A stretch of 64,000 nucleotides of DNA, taken from assembly GCA_028023455.1 (NCBI GenBank), contig JAQFVV010000031.1, positions 684,001 through 748,000 on the forward strand, given 5' to 3'. The stretch is from Epiperipatus broadwayi (lineage: Eukaryota > Onychophora > Udeonychophora > Euonychophora > Peripatidae). This document shows, piece by piece, positions 36,251 to 48,223 of the stretch (its first letter is position 1; each line of letters opens with the position of its first letter). The notes beneath the pieces are model-generated. The model did no database searches. It was given only the letters and a program-made list of their open reading frames with translations, and was not told the origin of the DNA. A program made the translations under genes and the position numbers.

Positions 36251-36851
36251 CAGACTTCAATTTAAACAGCCATACATTTTTTTATTATTTTTAGAAAAGA
36301 ATACAAAAAGATTTTTAATGACTTAATAACAAGTTTATTACTCAGAATATATATATATATTATTAATAGCGACTTGCTTGTTGAAGTATAACACAAATTT
36401 AATTTCACATGACACTCCATTACTACCCTTTATTCAAAATTCTTAACTTCAATCTATTAACTTTCAACATTAGTTTTCCAATAGCATTTCTACCAACATT
36501 TACTGTTCACTGACATCGGGTTTAGCAAACACCTTACTGCTTACTCAACTATCTCTGACTCAATTTAAGAGGCTTTGACTGCATCTCTCTTCTTTTCCAC
36601 TTCTCTTTTCTTCTTCTCTCATTAAAGTTCTGCAAACATTTTTAATAACTTGCTAATTTGCATAAATATTTCGTTCTCTTTATGCAAATTAGAATATCAT
36701 ATTAACTTACATTTTGCATAATTTTACTTATTCTGCATTTCATTATTTCTAGAATGACTACAATATCTTTTATATTGACCAGTTATGACACACACACACA
36801 CACACACACTTACATGTAACTTTATTTCATAAACCAGTTTAATACACTGCA
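36251..36851 (-). repeat. gypsy LTR (3' LTR on the minus strand)
   Basis: Direct-repeat partner of 40,867-41,460. It includes a (CA)n run at 36,786-36,810 where the partner has a short CACACATATA, so the microsatellite expanded after insertion or differed in length. Confidence 0.85.
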
Positions 36852-37039
36852 ATATCTTTCCCTTCATTTTAGAAATAAGTCCCTTTCACAAGAAATAATC
36901 TTGTAACTTTTTCAGCATGTGTATTTTTGTGGCAGATCTTAATAAAAGTGATTTCTTCTCCTCCTGCTCAGTTGTCTGTTCTTTTTGCCCCAGCTGTAAA
37001 TCACTATTTAGTTATGTAGATGTACCTTAAATTGAATAT

Positions 37040-38000
37040 AATTTTCTTCTAAACTTATTTTAGTGTTGGTAGATGTATCTGTATTATCATTATCCATTAA
37101 ATAATCTTCAATGCAAGTAGTAACCAAAACTTTTTTTTCAGTTATAACTTATTGGCTTAATTATTTCCTTATATGATTAATTATGACGCCTTACTACTCT
37201 ATTATCCCTCAATTTAATTTCACATATTTGGATAAATAATATTCTAATTATTTTCCCAGTTATTTACTTTTTTCTTAAGGTATCTCTTATCCAGATGGTC
37301 TGTCCCATGTTAAAGTTGAAGTTTTCATTCATCCTTGGTTTTTAATCTTGTCTGGAAGTAGTACAGATATATTCATCCTTACACAGTTCTTCATAAATAG
37401 TTCTGCCAGGGTTTTCTTAGTAACTGAACTCAGCATGAAGTGCTGGTAAAACACTGCTATTGTTATAAGATACAGAACAGCCTTTTTGCTATTTCATAGT
37501 ACATGCTGTATTCTCTTCAAAGTAAGACAGTTCTTTACTTCCATTGAATTGAATCCTGCACCACTGTCAGTTACTATAGTTTCAGGATTTAAAAAGCTCA
37601 TTTAAAACTTTAATCAAATTATCTGTATAGATGTTTTTTACTACCAAGTATTCTGCTCATTTAGATTACAAATCAATGGCTATTAGAAATGTGTCCATGA
37701 AAAAGACCTGCATAATTTAGGTGGATCCTTGCCCATGCTTTTGCCTGCATAATCTAGATGGATCCTTTCCCATGCTTTGTGGCTTCTGACCAAGCTGAAC
37801 ACATTAGCTGATAGCCTCACTGTTTCTTGGTAGTCTTGATAATTCTTTATAATTTGTTGTATGTCATGATTCATATGCAGACACCAAATATATAAGCTAC
37901 CTAGTTCCTTCATACATATGATTTCCTGGGTGTCCTTGATGCAACGGCTGTAAAACTCATTTCTTCCCCTTGGTTGGGATCAAGACTCAGTCTGTCATCA
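37040..38000 (-). pseudogene. gypsy integrase, decayed
   Basis: Minus-strand frame at 37,913-37,683: MKELGSLYIWCLHMNHDIQQ, NYQDYQETVR and AWERIHLDYAGKSMG. This corresponds to the zinc-binding H-H-C-C linker region (MKxLARxYxWWPxxDxDIE, CQxCQ) and the first catalytic aspartate strand (WxRIHxDYAG). The second aspartate strand is visible as TIVTDSGAGFNSME near 37,560. The C-terminal end reads FNMGQTIWIRDT (near 37,300), equivalent to the FxVGDxVWVRD motif. A 37-bp duplication at 37,707-37,780 doubles the DYAG region. Cysteines and the frame are partly lost. Confidence 0.75.
37707..37780. repeat. 37-bp tandem duplication in integrase
   Basis: CCTGCATAATTTAGGTGGAT and CCTGCATAATCTAGATGGAT begin two adjacent copies, each continuing with CCTTGCCCATGC or CCTTTCCCATGC. 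In the protein the LDYAGKSMGKDPP segment is repeated. Confidence 0.85.
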
Positions 38001-38369
38001 AGATACACTTGTAATACATGGACAAACTTTCTCAAGCACTCAAAATTTCCGCTACTATATAGAATGGTCGCTTCCTAATATTATATAGATTGGCCGCTTC
38101 TATGGCTATCCAAGTTAACAGCCTTCATCATTTCTGGTCCATTCAGCTATACAACTTTGTTGTTAGCTATTCTGGACTTCATAATGTCTATATAGTGAAT
38201 CTCAATACTTTTATCTGGAATTCTGCAGAGTGCATCCTTCATGCTTTATCTGACTTCCTGGTCTGTGTAATAACTCATAATCATACTAAGCTAGAACATT
38301 TAACCATCTCAACATACATTGACTAACATGATCTAGACTCTTTATTTTTCTCAAATGTATCCAATAGAA

Positions 38370-39330
38370 ATATTATTATCTGTGTATGTTTTGAATGACT
38401 GCCCATAAACATATTGGTAAAATTTCTTTATTGTGAATACAATTGCCATAGCCTCCTTGTCCAATTGGTTAGTTTTTCTTTGTCATGATAAGTGTTCTGG
38501 AAATATATGCAATGGGATGTTCATCTCCATATACCTTATCTAGGGCAACAATATCGAAATCTGAAGCATCTCTTCTAATTATTACTTCTTGCTGTTAGCA
38601 GTAATAGATGAATAATTCACCTGATACTAGTAATTCCTTTACTTTCCCAAAAGTCTTGTCTTTTGAACTCCCCATTTCCATCAAGTGTTAGCTACATGGG
38701 ATTTTCTCTTAAGGAATTTCAAAAAAAAGTTCAATAAGTTTAAAAAAGCTTGCAACTGCTTAGCATTGTTGGCTTTGGATTATTTTTAACAGCAATAACT
38801 TTCTCTGGGTTAGGATATTTGCTTTTATTTGTTATAATGTGTCTGATAAATTTTATTTCTTTTGCTGATTAAATATACTTTGAGGTACTTAACCTAACAC
38901 CAAATTTATTTCATTTATCATAGATAACATATGTTCATTTATTCAATTGAGTTTCAAAATTTTCAGCAATATCTTTCAATTCCTCTTAAAAGATTTTCCA
39001 CTTTGGTTGGAAAATGTTGGGTGCTATAGTAATTCTGTATGACTATTTATTAAATTTAAACAGTCCCATATAGATGTTTATTTTACAACTCAGATGTCCT
39101 GACGATAAGAAAAATTTGGTAAAATGCCAATGACAGATCTATAAGTAGTATAAAGCTCCTGCAGGGAAGCTAATACTTCTCTTACTCTTAATACAGGATA
39201 AACTCTTTTACTGATTTTTTGTTTTGTGATGTAACAATTGCTGCATATTCTAATATTTTCATCTGGTTTTGGGGCTCAACTATAGGTATTGGGGAAGTGG
39301 GTTTCTCTGTTAGATAACGATGCCCCTGTT
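38370..39330 (-). pseudogene. gypsy reverse transcriptase and RNase H, decayed
   Basis: The RT fragment on the minus strand around 39,060-38,780 reads RITIAPNIFQ (family LPFGIxSAPAIFQ), ELKDIAENFETQLNK, STSKYI, KEIKFIRHIITNKSKYPNPE and KVIAVKNNPKP (family FLGHxIxxxGIxPxPxKVxAI). RNase H around 38,575-38,380 reads DASDFDIVALDKVYGDEHPI and AYISRTL (family DASxxGxGAVLxxxxxxExPIAYxSRTL), then EAMAIVFTIKKFYQYVYG in a shifted frame. The YLDD catalytic box is not recoverable. The gene order agrees with Ty3/gypsy rather than copia. Confidence 0.7.
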
Positions 39331-39654
39331 TAATAAATTCTTTAGTGCTTCTCCAACATTAGGCTTAATAGCAAATAAGATCTTCCTAGGTCTGGAAACA
39401 ACTTGTTGCATATTTTCCAATAGCTCTATATTTATTAATTTCATCTAAAATTTTGCTGGGCTAGACTTAAAGAGCTAAGGGAATTTACTTTTTATTTCAC
39501 TTTCTAATTTCACTCTTTTATTATATTTATCTTAATTCCCAAAGGCTTAAAACTATTATGTCCCAGTATCGGAATATTTTGTTACCAGATATAGCAATAA
39601 ATTTTTATTGTGACTATTTATCTTTACAGGCATTAATACCACTTCTTTGATATT

Positions 39655-39805
39655 AGATTTCCATTTATATCTATCATCACTAAATTAGTTTTCTTCATTT
39701 GAATCTTATTATTCATTTATTTGATATTAATCCCATTCCCATTTACATCTATCATCATTAAATTAGTTTTCTTGATCTGAATCTTATTATTTGCTCATTT
39801 ACTAA
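39655..39805. repeat. About 78-bp tandem duplication in gypsy interior
   Basis: Two adjacent similar copies, recognisable by CTATCATCACTAAATTAGTT and CTATCATCATTAAATTAGTT, each followed by TTCTTSATYTGAATCTTATT. It lies in the region between gag and RT where the protease should be. Confidence 0.75.
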
Positions 39806-40009
39806 TAGCTATCCAGTTTTGCAACAACATGAGTGACACACTTGCCCACTATCTATTTCCACTATTATTATTTGGTTACAGATTTTAACTCCTATAGATT
39901 TGGCATATTCTCATTTTCCTTTACTAATTTTGCATTTGTGGTATTCTTTGCTATTATTTGACAGTAAATCTACTATTCAAATGTAAATCTACTTTAGACA
40001 TTTGTCATT

Positions 40010-40130
40010 TGTTAGTGTAAATCTTTGATAAATAGCCTGTCAAACCACAGTTAAGACACTTGTATGTTTCAAATTTGTACTTTTTTTAAAGTGTCCGATC
40101 TTGCCACAACAATAACAGCTGTTGAGCTCC
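40010..40130 (-). pseudogene. gypsy gag zinc knuckles
   Basis: The minus strand near 40,125 reads NSCYCCGKIGHFKK and then, after a shift, CLNCGLTGYLSK. The first matches C-x2-C-G-x2-G-H, the second C-x2-C-G-x2-G with the histidine replaced by tyrosine. This is the nucleocapsid-like end of gag, which binds the element RNA. Upstream gag sequence is eroded up to the LTR near 40,860. Confidence 0.7.
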
Positions 40131-40371
40131 TGTGGTGCATTCTTTGGTCTCTTTGCCACATTTACACATCTATTTGACTTTGTTTCCTCAGATGCATTTT
40201 TAATTTCCTGTGTATGATCTAGAATAGCTTCATATATTATATCTCATTCAATGACTGCATTATAACTTAACTTAGATTCGCTTAGTAGCTTTTTCTAAGA
40301 TCCATATCTCTCATGCCGCAGCTTAACTGGCCCAATAAGATCTCTTCTAGATGATCTCTAAATTACATTTC

Positions 40372-40475
40372 TTTGGTAAACCTCTCAATGCCAAGGGTCA
40401 TGTCTTATTCCTACATGTTTTCATTTGGTAAACCTCTCAATGCCAAGGGTCATGTCTTATTCCTACATGTTTTCA
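40372..40475. repeat. 52-bp near-perfect tandem duplication in gag region
   Basis: TTTGGTAAACCTCTCAATGC starts both copies (40,372 and 40,424). They run through GTCATGTCTTATTCCTACAT without visible differences, implying a recent event in an old element. Confidence 0.9.
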
Positions 40476-40866
40476 TTTGATAACTATATTTGGTTACAAA
40501 AGCAAAACACATTATGTATTTCCACATTGTAAATTTAAATACACAATTTTTGTTGCAATTCCTCATACAGGGTTTCTTCAGTCAGTTTTAGACCAACACA
40601 CCATTTGCTAATTTCAGGACATCCTGTCTTGACATTCAAAGTAGGATGACAACTTTTAGCTTATCATTGCTAATACTAGTGATTATCATCTATTTTTCCA
40701 ACATAATTCACATATATCTGCCACTACACTGGATAGCTTACATTGAAAGGCATTACTGCACCATGCTTCAATGTATATACATTTACAATGCACAGCTTCT
40801 GGTGATTGCATCAGCTGATATTTACAGGTTTACAACAATTGATTGTAGCAAATGATATTTATGGGG

Positions 40867-41460
40867 TGAGGCTTTAATCTAAGCAGCTATACATTCATTA
40901 ATTATTTTTAGAAAATAATGTAAAAAGGTTTTTAATAACTTAACAATGAGTTTATTATTCGGAAAATATATATGAATTAGTAATAAATTAGTATGTTCAT
41001 AGCGATTTGCTATTGAATTCCATAATACAATCAATCTTAATTTCACATGAAACTCTATTACTATATTTTATTCAAAGTCCTTTATTTCAATGTATTAATT
41101 TTCCACTAGTGTTTCATCAGCATTTACTGATCACCAACATCATGGTTAGCAAGCACCTTACTGCTCACCCATCTGATCTCTGGCTCACTCTGACTTTGAC
41201 TGCATTGTTCTTCTTTTCTCTTCCTTTTCTTCCCTCATTCAAGTTCTGCAGACATTTTTAATAACACTTCTAATTTGCATAAATATTCCTGTCCTGATGC
41301 AAATTAGAATATCCAGATTAACTTGCACTTTGCATAATTTTACTTATTCTGCATTTCATGATTTCTAGAGTGAATACAATATTTTTTTTTTATATTTACC
41401 AATTATGACACACACATATATGTAACTTTATTAATTTCATAAACCAGTCAATACACTGCA
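40867..41460 (-). repeat. gypsy LTR (5' LTR on the minus strand)
   Basis: Partner of 36,251-36,851. It starts TGAGGCTTTAATCTAAGCAG on the plus strand and ends ACACTGCA. Many substitutions and small indels separate the two LTRs, so the insertion is old. Confidence 0.85.
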
Positions 41461-42519
41461 CAGATTTTCACACAAATAAATGCCTTACTTACAAATACAA
41501 TCAGGATCCTGCAACATAGCTATTATATTAATCTGTTATGCTATGAGCTGGGATACAAAAAAATATTTCAGGTTGCTAAATAAGTTTGGGATTTTGCTCA
41601 GGAAAACTGGACAATAGCCACCCTATCTGATATATAGCATAGGTTTAGAATATTAAACTTTCTTTTTCTATTTATCTTCAAAACTGATTGGTTTAATTTT
41701 AGATATATTTGGACATACTTTCCTTTTTGTTTTTAACAAATTAGGAAGCAGAACATTACTAAAAATTAAATCTATAACCTTCCTTTTTGTTTTCCTCTAG
41801 AGACTGTTTGGGTTATAGTTTAACTTTTTATTTTAACTTGATTTATTAAAAATAGAAATTCATAAATGAAAAACATCCTTATAAAAGTTTTTGGAACTTT
41901 GCAAATATAAAGAAAAAAACTGAAATATATAATCATAACAATAACTTTTTTCTTAATCGATGATTACTGCATTGCCACTAACAAATAAATTAACAACAAA
42001 ATAATATTAATTTCATTTCATTTCTTCAAACAAATTATTTTTGTCATTGTAAAACATTGAAATTCTGCTGTAAAATTTAAAATTTCATTTATAATTATAA
42101 TTATTAAAATATCACAAAATTTCATACTAGTGTCTATAAAGATATGACTGCTTGTAATTTTGTTTTTACCATCAGAACAGTTTTATGATTTGTCTTTTTA
42201 AAAACAAATCATATTCAAATAATATTTAAGTATAATTATGAATTGTTTTTAAATAAATACTATACAAATATTTTATAAAAATAATCATAAATATTTAAAT
42301 AAACTAAGGAAAATATATAATTTTTCTTTCCATTAATAATAGCAAGTTTGCAAATACTGTTGCAAGTGCTCTTGGAATCAAAGAACAAAGAATTTACAAT
42401 CAGTAGAGCTCTTGGCCCATTTATATTAATTTCATTGTACAATGCTGACATTTTCAGACTTTTTTAAACTAATAAATCAATGTATATATATATTGTTAAA
42501 ATGAAGATTTGCACAGGTT
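41461..42519. other. Non-coding stretch
   Basis: AT-rich. Short similar blocks AACCTTCCTTTTTGTTT... occur near 41,720 and 41,778. No coding or element signature recognised. Confidence 0.45.
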
Positions 42520-43130
42520 AAATATATAAAATATATATTTTGCGGCTTCATCCGTGTTAAAAACTTTTAATATTAATATACTGATGTTTCAACTTGGTCA
42601 CACAAGCCATCCACAGAGTTATAAAAGGTAGAAAGACAGTTGTAGAGGCGCTACAATCACTGATTTGAATAAAATGTTAAAATTCCACCAATAGCAAAAA
42701 ATGTTAAATTTAGGAATGTTTTTTTAAAAAAAAAATCTTTCCAAATAGGAGAAGTTTGCATGTATCATCTCGCTTATTGATACAATCTGGCCTGTTAAGT
42801 AACTCAATGGCTTCTCTAATTTTGCATTGGTAGAGATTATCACATCTGGATATGATCCTGGTACTAGAAAAATCAATTTTATAACCTGAATCTATAGTAT
42901 GGAGTGAGAGTGCTGATGATGATGAGTGTTGTTTAACTGCATTAGCATGCTCATCTCTCCTAACACTGAAGCGACGATTACTCATACCTATGTAAGAAGC
43001 TTTACAATTTTTACATGAGATTTGATAGACACCATGAGATTCAAGAGGGATTGAATCCTTATGTCAGTATATTAATATTAAAAGTTTTTAACATGGATGA
43101 ACCCGCAAAATATGTATTTTATATATATAT
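42520..43130 (-). mobile_element. Penelope-like element fragment between inverted repeats
   Basis: Arms at about 42,520-42,584 and 43,063-43,130 are reverse complements (ATTTTGCGG.TTCATCC.TG, then TTAAAAACTTTTAATATTAA and TATACTGA). Between them lies a minus-strand GIY-YIG endonuclease ORF. Penelope elements often carry terminal repeats in direct or inverted arrangement, which would fit. No RT is present. Confidence 0.6.
42710..43040 (-). pseudogene. Penelope-like GIY-YIG endonuclease domain
   Basis: The 91-codon frame at 42,985-42,710 is preceded in frame by GVYQISCKNCKASYIGMSNR (to about 43,035): the GVYQI strand and YIG with the C-x2-C pair of Penelope endonucleases. Downstream come RFSVRRDEHANAVKQHSSSS and ALSLHTIDSGYKIDF (family: R-x-x-x-H-x-x-x, ALxxHxxxxxHxFDF), then RCDNLYQCKIREAIELLNRP (family: N-x-x-x-RKxxExxxI). 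Intact domains make the nick that primes reverse transcription. This stretch has few stops compared with other dead elements here, but it lacks the RT. Confidence 0.75.
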
Positions 43131-43318
43131 TATTGACAATTAAATGCAAAACTGGAAAAACTGATACAGATAATTGCAGGAAAGCAAAGGAAAGCTGAAG
43201 GTATCATACAAAATACATTGCAATATGAGTGCACAAATTAAACTGGATGACTAACAAAATATATTTTTATTCTGCTTGCAAACATATTCTGATTGACAAA
43301 ACCATAAATAACAAACAT

Positions 43319-43344
43319 TATAATAATAATAATAATAATAATAA

Positions 43345-43422
<78 letters not shown>
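43319..43422. repeat. Compound (AAT)n(AGT)n(AAT)n microsatellite
   Basis: TAA triplets, then a block of TAG triplets, then TAA triplets again. The poly-Asn/Ser and poly-Tyr frames across it are artefacts of the repeat. Confidence 0.95.
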
Positions 43423-43423
<1 letters not shown>

Positions 43424-43439
43424 CTTCTATACATTCATA

Positions 43440-45142
43440 CATTTATGATTCTTTGTGAATGCATATAATAAACCACAAAAACTGATTTAATCAATCCAAG
43501 TTTAATTAGAAGACATGCTTTAAATTATTAATTGTATCTTTGTCTATTTTGTTGGCAATTCAAGTATAATTTAATGAGAAATAAAAAGAGTAAATAAATT
43601 ATAGTAATTGTAAGTAGATTATGAATACTATACATGTTTTATAATCTTCAAAATATCTATGAACATTATAATACTACTCATACTATTATCACAAAATATA
43701 ACTATGAAATGTTTATATGATAATCACAGAAAAAATACTATACTATATTAATAAAATATGAATAAATAGATGCAATCAATTTTTTTAAAAAAATCGCAGA
43801 ACAATTTCTATTCAAAAATTAAATGAAAAACAGAATAGAATAAACAGTATAAAAGATTAAATGAAAGTGAAAAGCAAATAAATGAAATTTTGAAACCCAG
43901 TTATAATTTCAATTGATTCAAAAAATGAAACCAAACTATAATTTAAATTGCATAAAAAGTGAAACATCAGATATTGAGGTATCACTGAAATAAGCCTGTA
44001 TCATGTATATTTACATATATATGTGCATAAATGATTTAATTTTCAACTTTCTTTTTTTTTTCTTTGCTTTCATTTTTCTATTGTTTTTTTTTTTTTTCAT
44101 TATCTCAGTTAACAATTTAAAATATAAAAATCTGAGAAATAAAAGTTTTCATTAAAGTATACAAATTCAACATAAATATTTTGTAAACATAATATATTTA
44201 TATACTTTGAAAAGTTGTGAAAGTATTTGCATCTTTTATTCAACTTTATAAGTTTTAATCTGAGTAATGTTATTTATAGCCTGAAGAAATATATTAAATA
44301 AATAAGATTTTAATTTTGATTTTTCTACTTTCCCATATTTATATTTTACTGATCAATTTAAAATTTTAAAAATCAAAATATGAATACCAATAGTATTTCG
44401 TTTGAATGAGAGATTACTAATAAATAAATTTGTGTTTATGACTAAATTTCCTATATATATAATCCCAATGTAAAATGATTAATATTCATTTTATATTTTT
44501 ACATAATTATAAATTTGACGGAACATGAGCATGTAAAAGATTTCATGGAAAAATTAACTGAGGGGGAAGATCTGAACCTAGTAAAATATGCATGGTAATT
44601 TCAATGAGCTCAAATAATTTAGTACTTGAATGTCCATTATCCAAGAATATCTAAATATAACATCCAGTATATTTTTAACATTCACAAATTACATCCATAT
44701 AAACTTCAGTTGCAATAAAAAATAAGCATACGTGATAATTAATCGATGGATTGAATGTACAGATATAAGCAGAACAAATTAGAAATACTATTGATAATTA
44801 GCAACAGGACACATCATTATTTATGATATTATTAATTGAGCAACTTTGCAAATAAAAAGGTTTGTTTGACTTATAAGTCATCTCACATAATATGTAACAA
44901 TTAATTATTTAAAATATTAAGCAGCTCAAACATATAAATCATTTAGAAATAATACACTAAATAATATATATATATACAAGTCATATAGTACCAGTTTTAA
45001 GAGAGTTCTTTAATTTATTGTCAAGCCCTTAAATATCGTTCGTCACAAATCTTATTTTATATACTGTATAGCCAATTTTAATTTAGCTTCTCATCGATTA
45101 TAAAAAAATATCATTATCTTTCATATTTTATATAAACTAAGA
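43440..45142. other. AT-rich non-coding stretch
   Basis: Nothing recognised apart from poly-T tracts near 44,050-44,100 and short AT-dinucleotide runs. Confidence 0.5.
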
Positions 45143-46190
45143 TTTTTTTCTATAGTGCAGGCTTTTTCATACCTGCACTTCTATATGTAATATATAGGGT
45201 TTGAACTCAGACTTTCACACGACCCTCAAACATCCATGCTATCTCATACCACTGATACACTTGATCACACACATGTTGAAAAGATAAATAATCACCAATA
45301 TAGGTATTTCATGCTAAACCAGCACTCTTCAATTGGTCCAGATTATCATCTCCACATACATATAATCAAAGCTCAGCTTATATTAAGATAGCCAATTTTC
45401 ATACTTTAATGGACAGGCTTCAAACCACTCCACCCAGCAACTCTTCAGAAGTCCATTTCATTGAAAATCTGATGATGAAATGCTCAAAGCCCATGTTAGT
45501 GCCAACCTTCTCATACTACCCATGTTGATCACAAGTCACTGTGACCCCTCATGTACAGGACATAATCCATTTACATACATATACGAGGAATGGGCAGACT
45601 TTAAAGTACTATATTTTGAAATATGAATTTTTTCTACAGTAGACTTTTTCATACATGCACTTCTATGTGTAATATATAGGGGGTTTGAACTTAGAACTTT
45701 CATATACATGCTATCTCAAACCGCTGATACACTTGATCACACACATGTTGAAAAGATAAATAATAACCAATATACATATTTCATGATAAACCAGCACTTG
45801 TCAGTTGATCCAGATTATCATCTCCACACATATATACAATCAAATCTCAGTTTATATTATCATAGCTAATCTTCATACTTTAATGGACTGGCTTCAAACC
45901 ACTCCACCCCACAACTCTTCAGCCATCCATTTCATTGAAAATCTCATAATGGAACACCCAAAGCCCACCACCTTAGTGCCAATCTTCTCATATTACCCAT
46001 GTTGACAACAAGTCACTCTGATCCCTCATGTACAGGACATAATCCATTTACATACATACACAAGGAATGGTAGACCTTAAAGCACTATATTTTGAAATAT
46101 GAATTTTTTTCTACTGAAAAAGCCTGTATTGTAGAAAAAATTCACATTTCAAAATATAGTGCTTTAAGGTCTGTCCATCCCTCGTATATG
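45143..46190 (-). repeat. Tandem copies (about 480 bp) of a tRNA-like SINE, with inverted end
   Basis: Copy 1 (45,143-45,627) and copy 2 (45,628-46,104) match along their whole length (ACACTTGATCACACACATGT, TTCATTGAAAATCT, CCTCATGTACAGGACATAAT, TTTGAAATATGAATTTTTT). A partial inverted copy follows to 46,190, ending CCCTCGTATATG. On the minus strand each unit has a tRNA-like part (45,265-45,198 and 45,735-45,681): ATCAGTGGTATGAG-type A-box region and AGTTCAAACCC, a good B box (GGTTCRANNCC with one change). This suggests a tRNA-derived SINE. The short plus ORF at 45,805-46,005 is chance. Confidence 0.65.
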
Positions 46191-46204
46191 TATTGTAACT
46201 TAAA

Positions 46205-46734
46205 TTTTAGGAGATCATTGCATCTCTAACAAGTAGTAGCTATTATATTTCATCCCTTGGTAATCAATTTAAATTAATCATTGTAACTATAAATAAATAA
46301 TTGTAATGTCAGAATGATCAAAATCATTGTAACTTAATAAAATATGAGACTAATTTTGAATCCATTGTAAGTAAAATTATAAGATCATTCAGTATCAATC
46401 AAAATATTGGTGGCCTAAATGCATCAACTTCTATTTAAGATTTAAAAAAATATATATCACAATATCAATAATTAGAAACTATAATGCCTGGACACTAGTC
46501 ATTTCAGCTATCTGGTATCTGGCCTATTTCAAGCCCTAGTTAGGCAGCCATTGTATCATCAATAAACAAGCAGAAACTATAAACAAATTATTAAGAACAA
46601 ACTACTATAACTCAGGAAATAACATCAAGTGGGTGAGTACACTGGTAACTCAATAAAATATCTTCTCAATATATTCAACAGTAGATTTTACTCACTCTTA
46701 TGTATTGGTTTGATAACAAGTGCATATTCAAGTG
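46205..46734. other. Non-coding stretch
   Basis: No recognised motif. Confidence 0.4.
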
Positions 46735-46880
46735 AATAACAAGTCAGTATGGTCTAGCAGGGTGCCACTAGGCTATGTGAACCAAGACAAAGTTATATCT
46801 TATAACCTTTTTACATGTACCGGGTTTAAACCCCATTTGGTACTTTATTTAGACCCATATCAAGGTATGCATTAACATTT
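46735..46880 (+). mobile_element. Candidate tRNA-related SINE head
   Basis: TGGTCTAGCAGG at 46,750-46,761 fits a Pol III A box, and GGTTTAAACCC at 46,823-46,833 fits a B box. The spacing of about 62 bases between them is longer than in most tRNAs. It is not similar to the tandem SINE at 45 kb. No Pol III terminator or tail was defined. Confidence 0.4.
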
Positions 46881-47425
46881 AGATAAACACAAAACATCCT
46901 TAAACTAAAGTGGTGTGTATAAAATTCATCAGACAGAAATCATCTCCTAGATCTTATCATAATAAATGTTTCAATATCTTTATAAGTTTTACTAGCTCAT
47001 ATTATACTATTAATTTCGGATGGCAATTCACTCATCCTTGCATGATAAAGATGATGGAATGGTGGTTATTATGATGAGTCACGAATGTCAACTAAATACC
47101 ATGAAATCACTTATTTATTTATGGCCTTTAAACATTTATCTAGCTCATTAATTAAAATGTGATGATGATGATGATAATGGTTTCAATCACAGCTTCAGAA
47201 CCAAGCCTAACATCAAATTTAGTTCTAAAAAATTCATAACTACTGGTTAATCTTAGTATATCTAATTGGAACTTAAACTATTAATATTCACCATTGATGA
47301 TGAATGATCATCAACTAATAAAGAATACCCTTAATGAAATATATATATACCTCATTTAATAAAACAAATTAACATTTATTACTGCATTTCTAACATATAC
47401 ATACAATTTCTAGATAGACATGAAA

Positions 47426-47428
<3 letters not shown>
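46881..47428. other. Non-coding stretch
   Basis: No recognised motif beyond a short GATGAT run near 47,160. Confidence 0.4.
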
Positions 47429-47504
<76 letters not shown>

Positions 47505-47505
47505 G
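47429..47505. repeat. (TTA)n microsatellite
   Basis: Uninterrupted TTA triplets over about 75 bases. Confidence 0.95.
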
Positions 47506-48223
47506 ACTATTTTGAAATCATAATATTAATTTTAAGTTCTTCCCCCTTTCGCATTTAAGATATAATGTATATTAAATTGGATACCATATTTGCTAAGATT
47601 TTCACTCCACAAGCAAAACATTTCATAAGAAAAAAATAAACACTCTTTTGGCACACATACTTTTATAATCTAACATGTAAACTAGAATGATTAAGGAGAA
47701 AAATATTAGTGGAATCGAAAAAGCAAGATTTCCAGGAATGAGTTTTTAAATTACTTTTCCCACTCTACGCTATAATCTACTGAGATCGCTACTCCTTAAA
47801 TCAAAACAAAAATAACCTAATATTTTAATGCTATATGTCTGTTATTCTCACATTCACACATCATTATATACATGTAACCAGTTAATATATTACTGTGTGT
47901 CTGTTTGTATTTATCTCCATTATAACTAAACATTATTTAAAAACAAAATAAATTTTAAAAAAAATCTTTTACATATTAACAAACATTTCATAATTGTAGA
48001 GTTATATACAATAATGCCCTTTAAAAAATAAACTTCATTAATAAGTGTGGTATAATAGTTTTAGCATATATAAAATTATTACTCAAGGTTATAGCTATTA
48101 TTATTGAGGAAATTCTTGGTTTCAATCGATTTTGGTTGTTTTAAAGTTCAGAGAAAAATATATAAAACTTTACTGCTCAAATTTTTTACCAATAGTCTCT
48201 AATATCATAAAAGAAAATATATA

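Larger units (their letters stand above)
36251..41460 (-). mobile_element. Ty3/gypsy LTR retrotransposon, decayed
   Basis: Two direct repeats of about 600 bp (36,251-36,851 and 40,867-41,460) enclose minus-strand gag zinc knuckle, RT, RNase H and integrase remnants in the Ty3/gypsy order. The LTR sequences share long tracts (TTTTTAATAACTTA, CATTTACTG, AATTTGCATAAATATT, CTTATTCTGCATTTCAT, CACACACA, AACCAGT, ending AATACACTGCA). On the minus strand the LTR begins TGCAGTGTATT and is preceded by a purine-rich tract (GAAGGGAAAGATAT), as expected for a polypurine tract. Clear target-site duplications were not seen (GGAAC versus CAGAT). It contains at least three short tandem duplications. Confidence 0.85.

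Noticed and set aside
43229-43468. Poly-Asn/Ser protein and poly-Tyr protein
   Set aside because: Both are translations of the AAT/AGT microsatellite.
45465-45490. CTGATGATGAAA as a hammerhead ribozyme core
   Set aside because: There is no room for helix II between CTGATGA and GAAA and no pairing arms.
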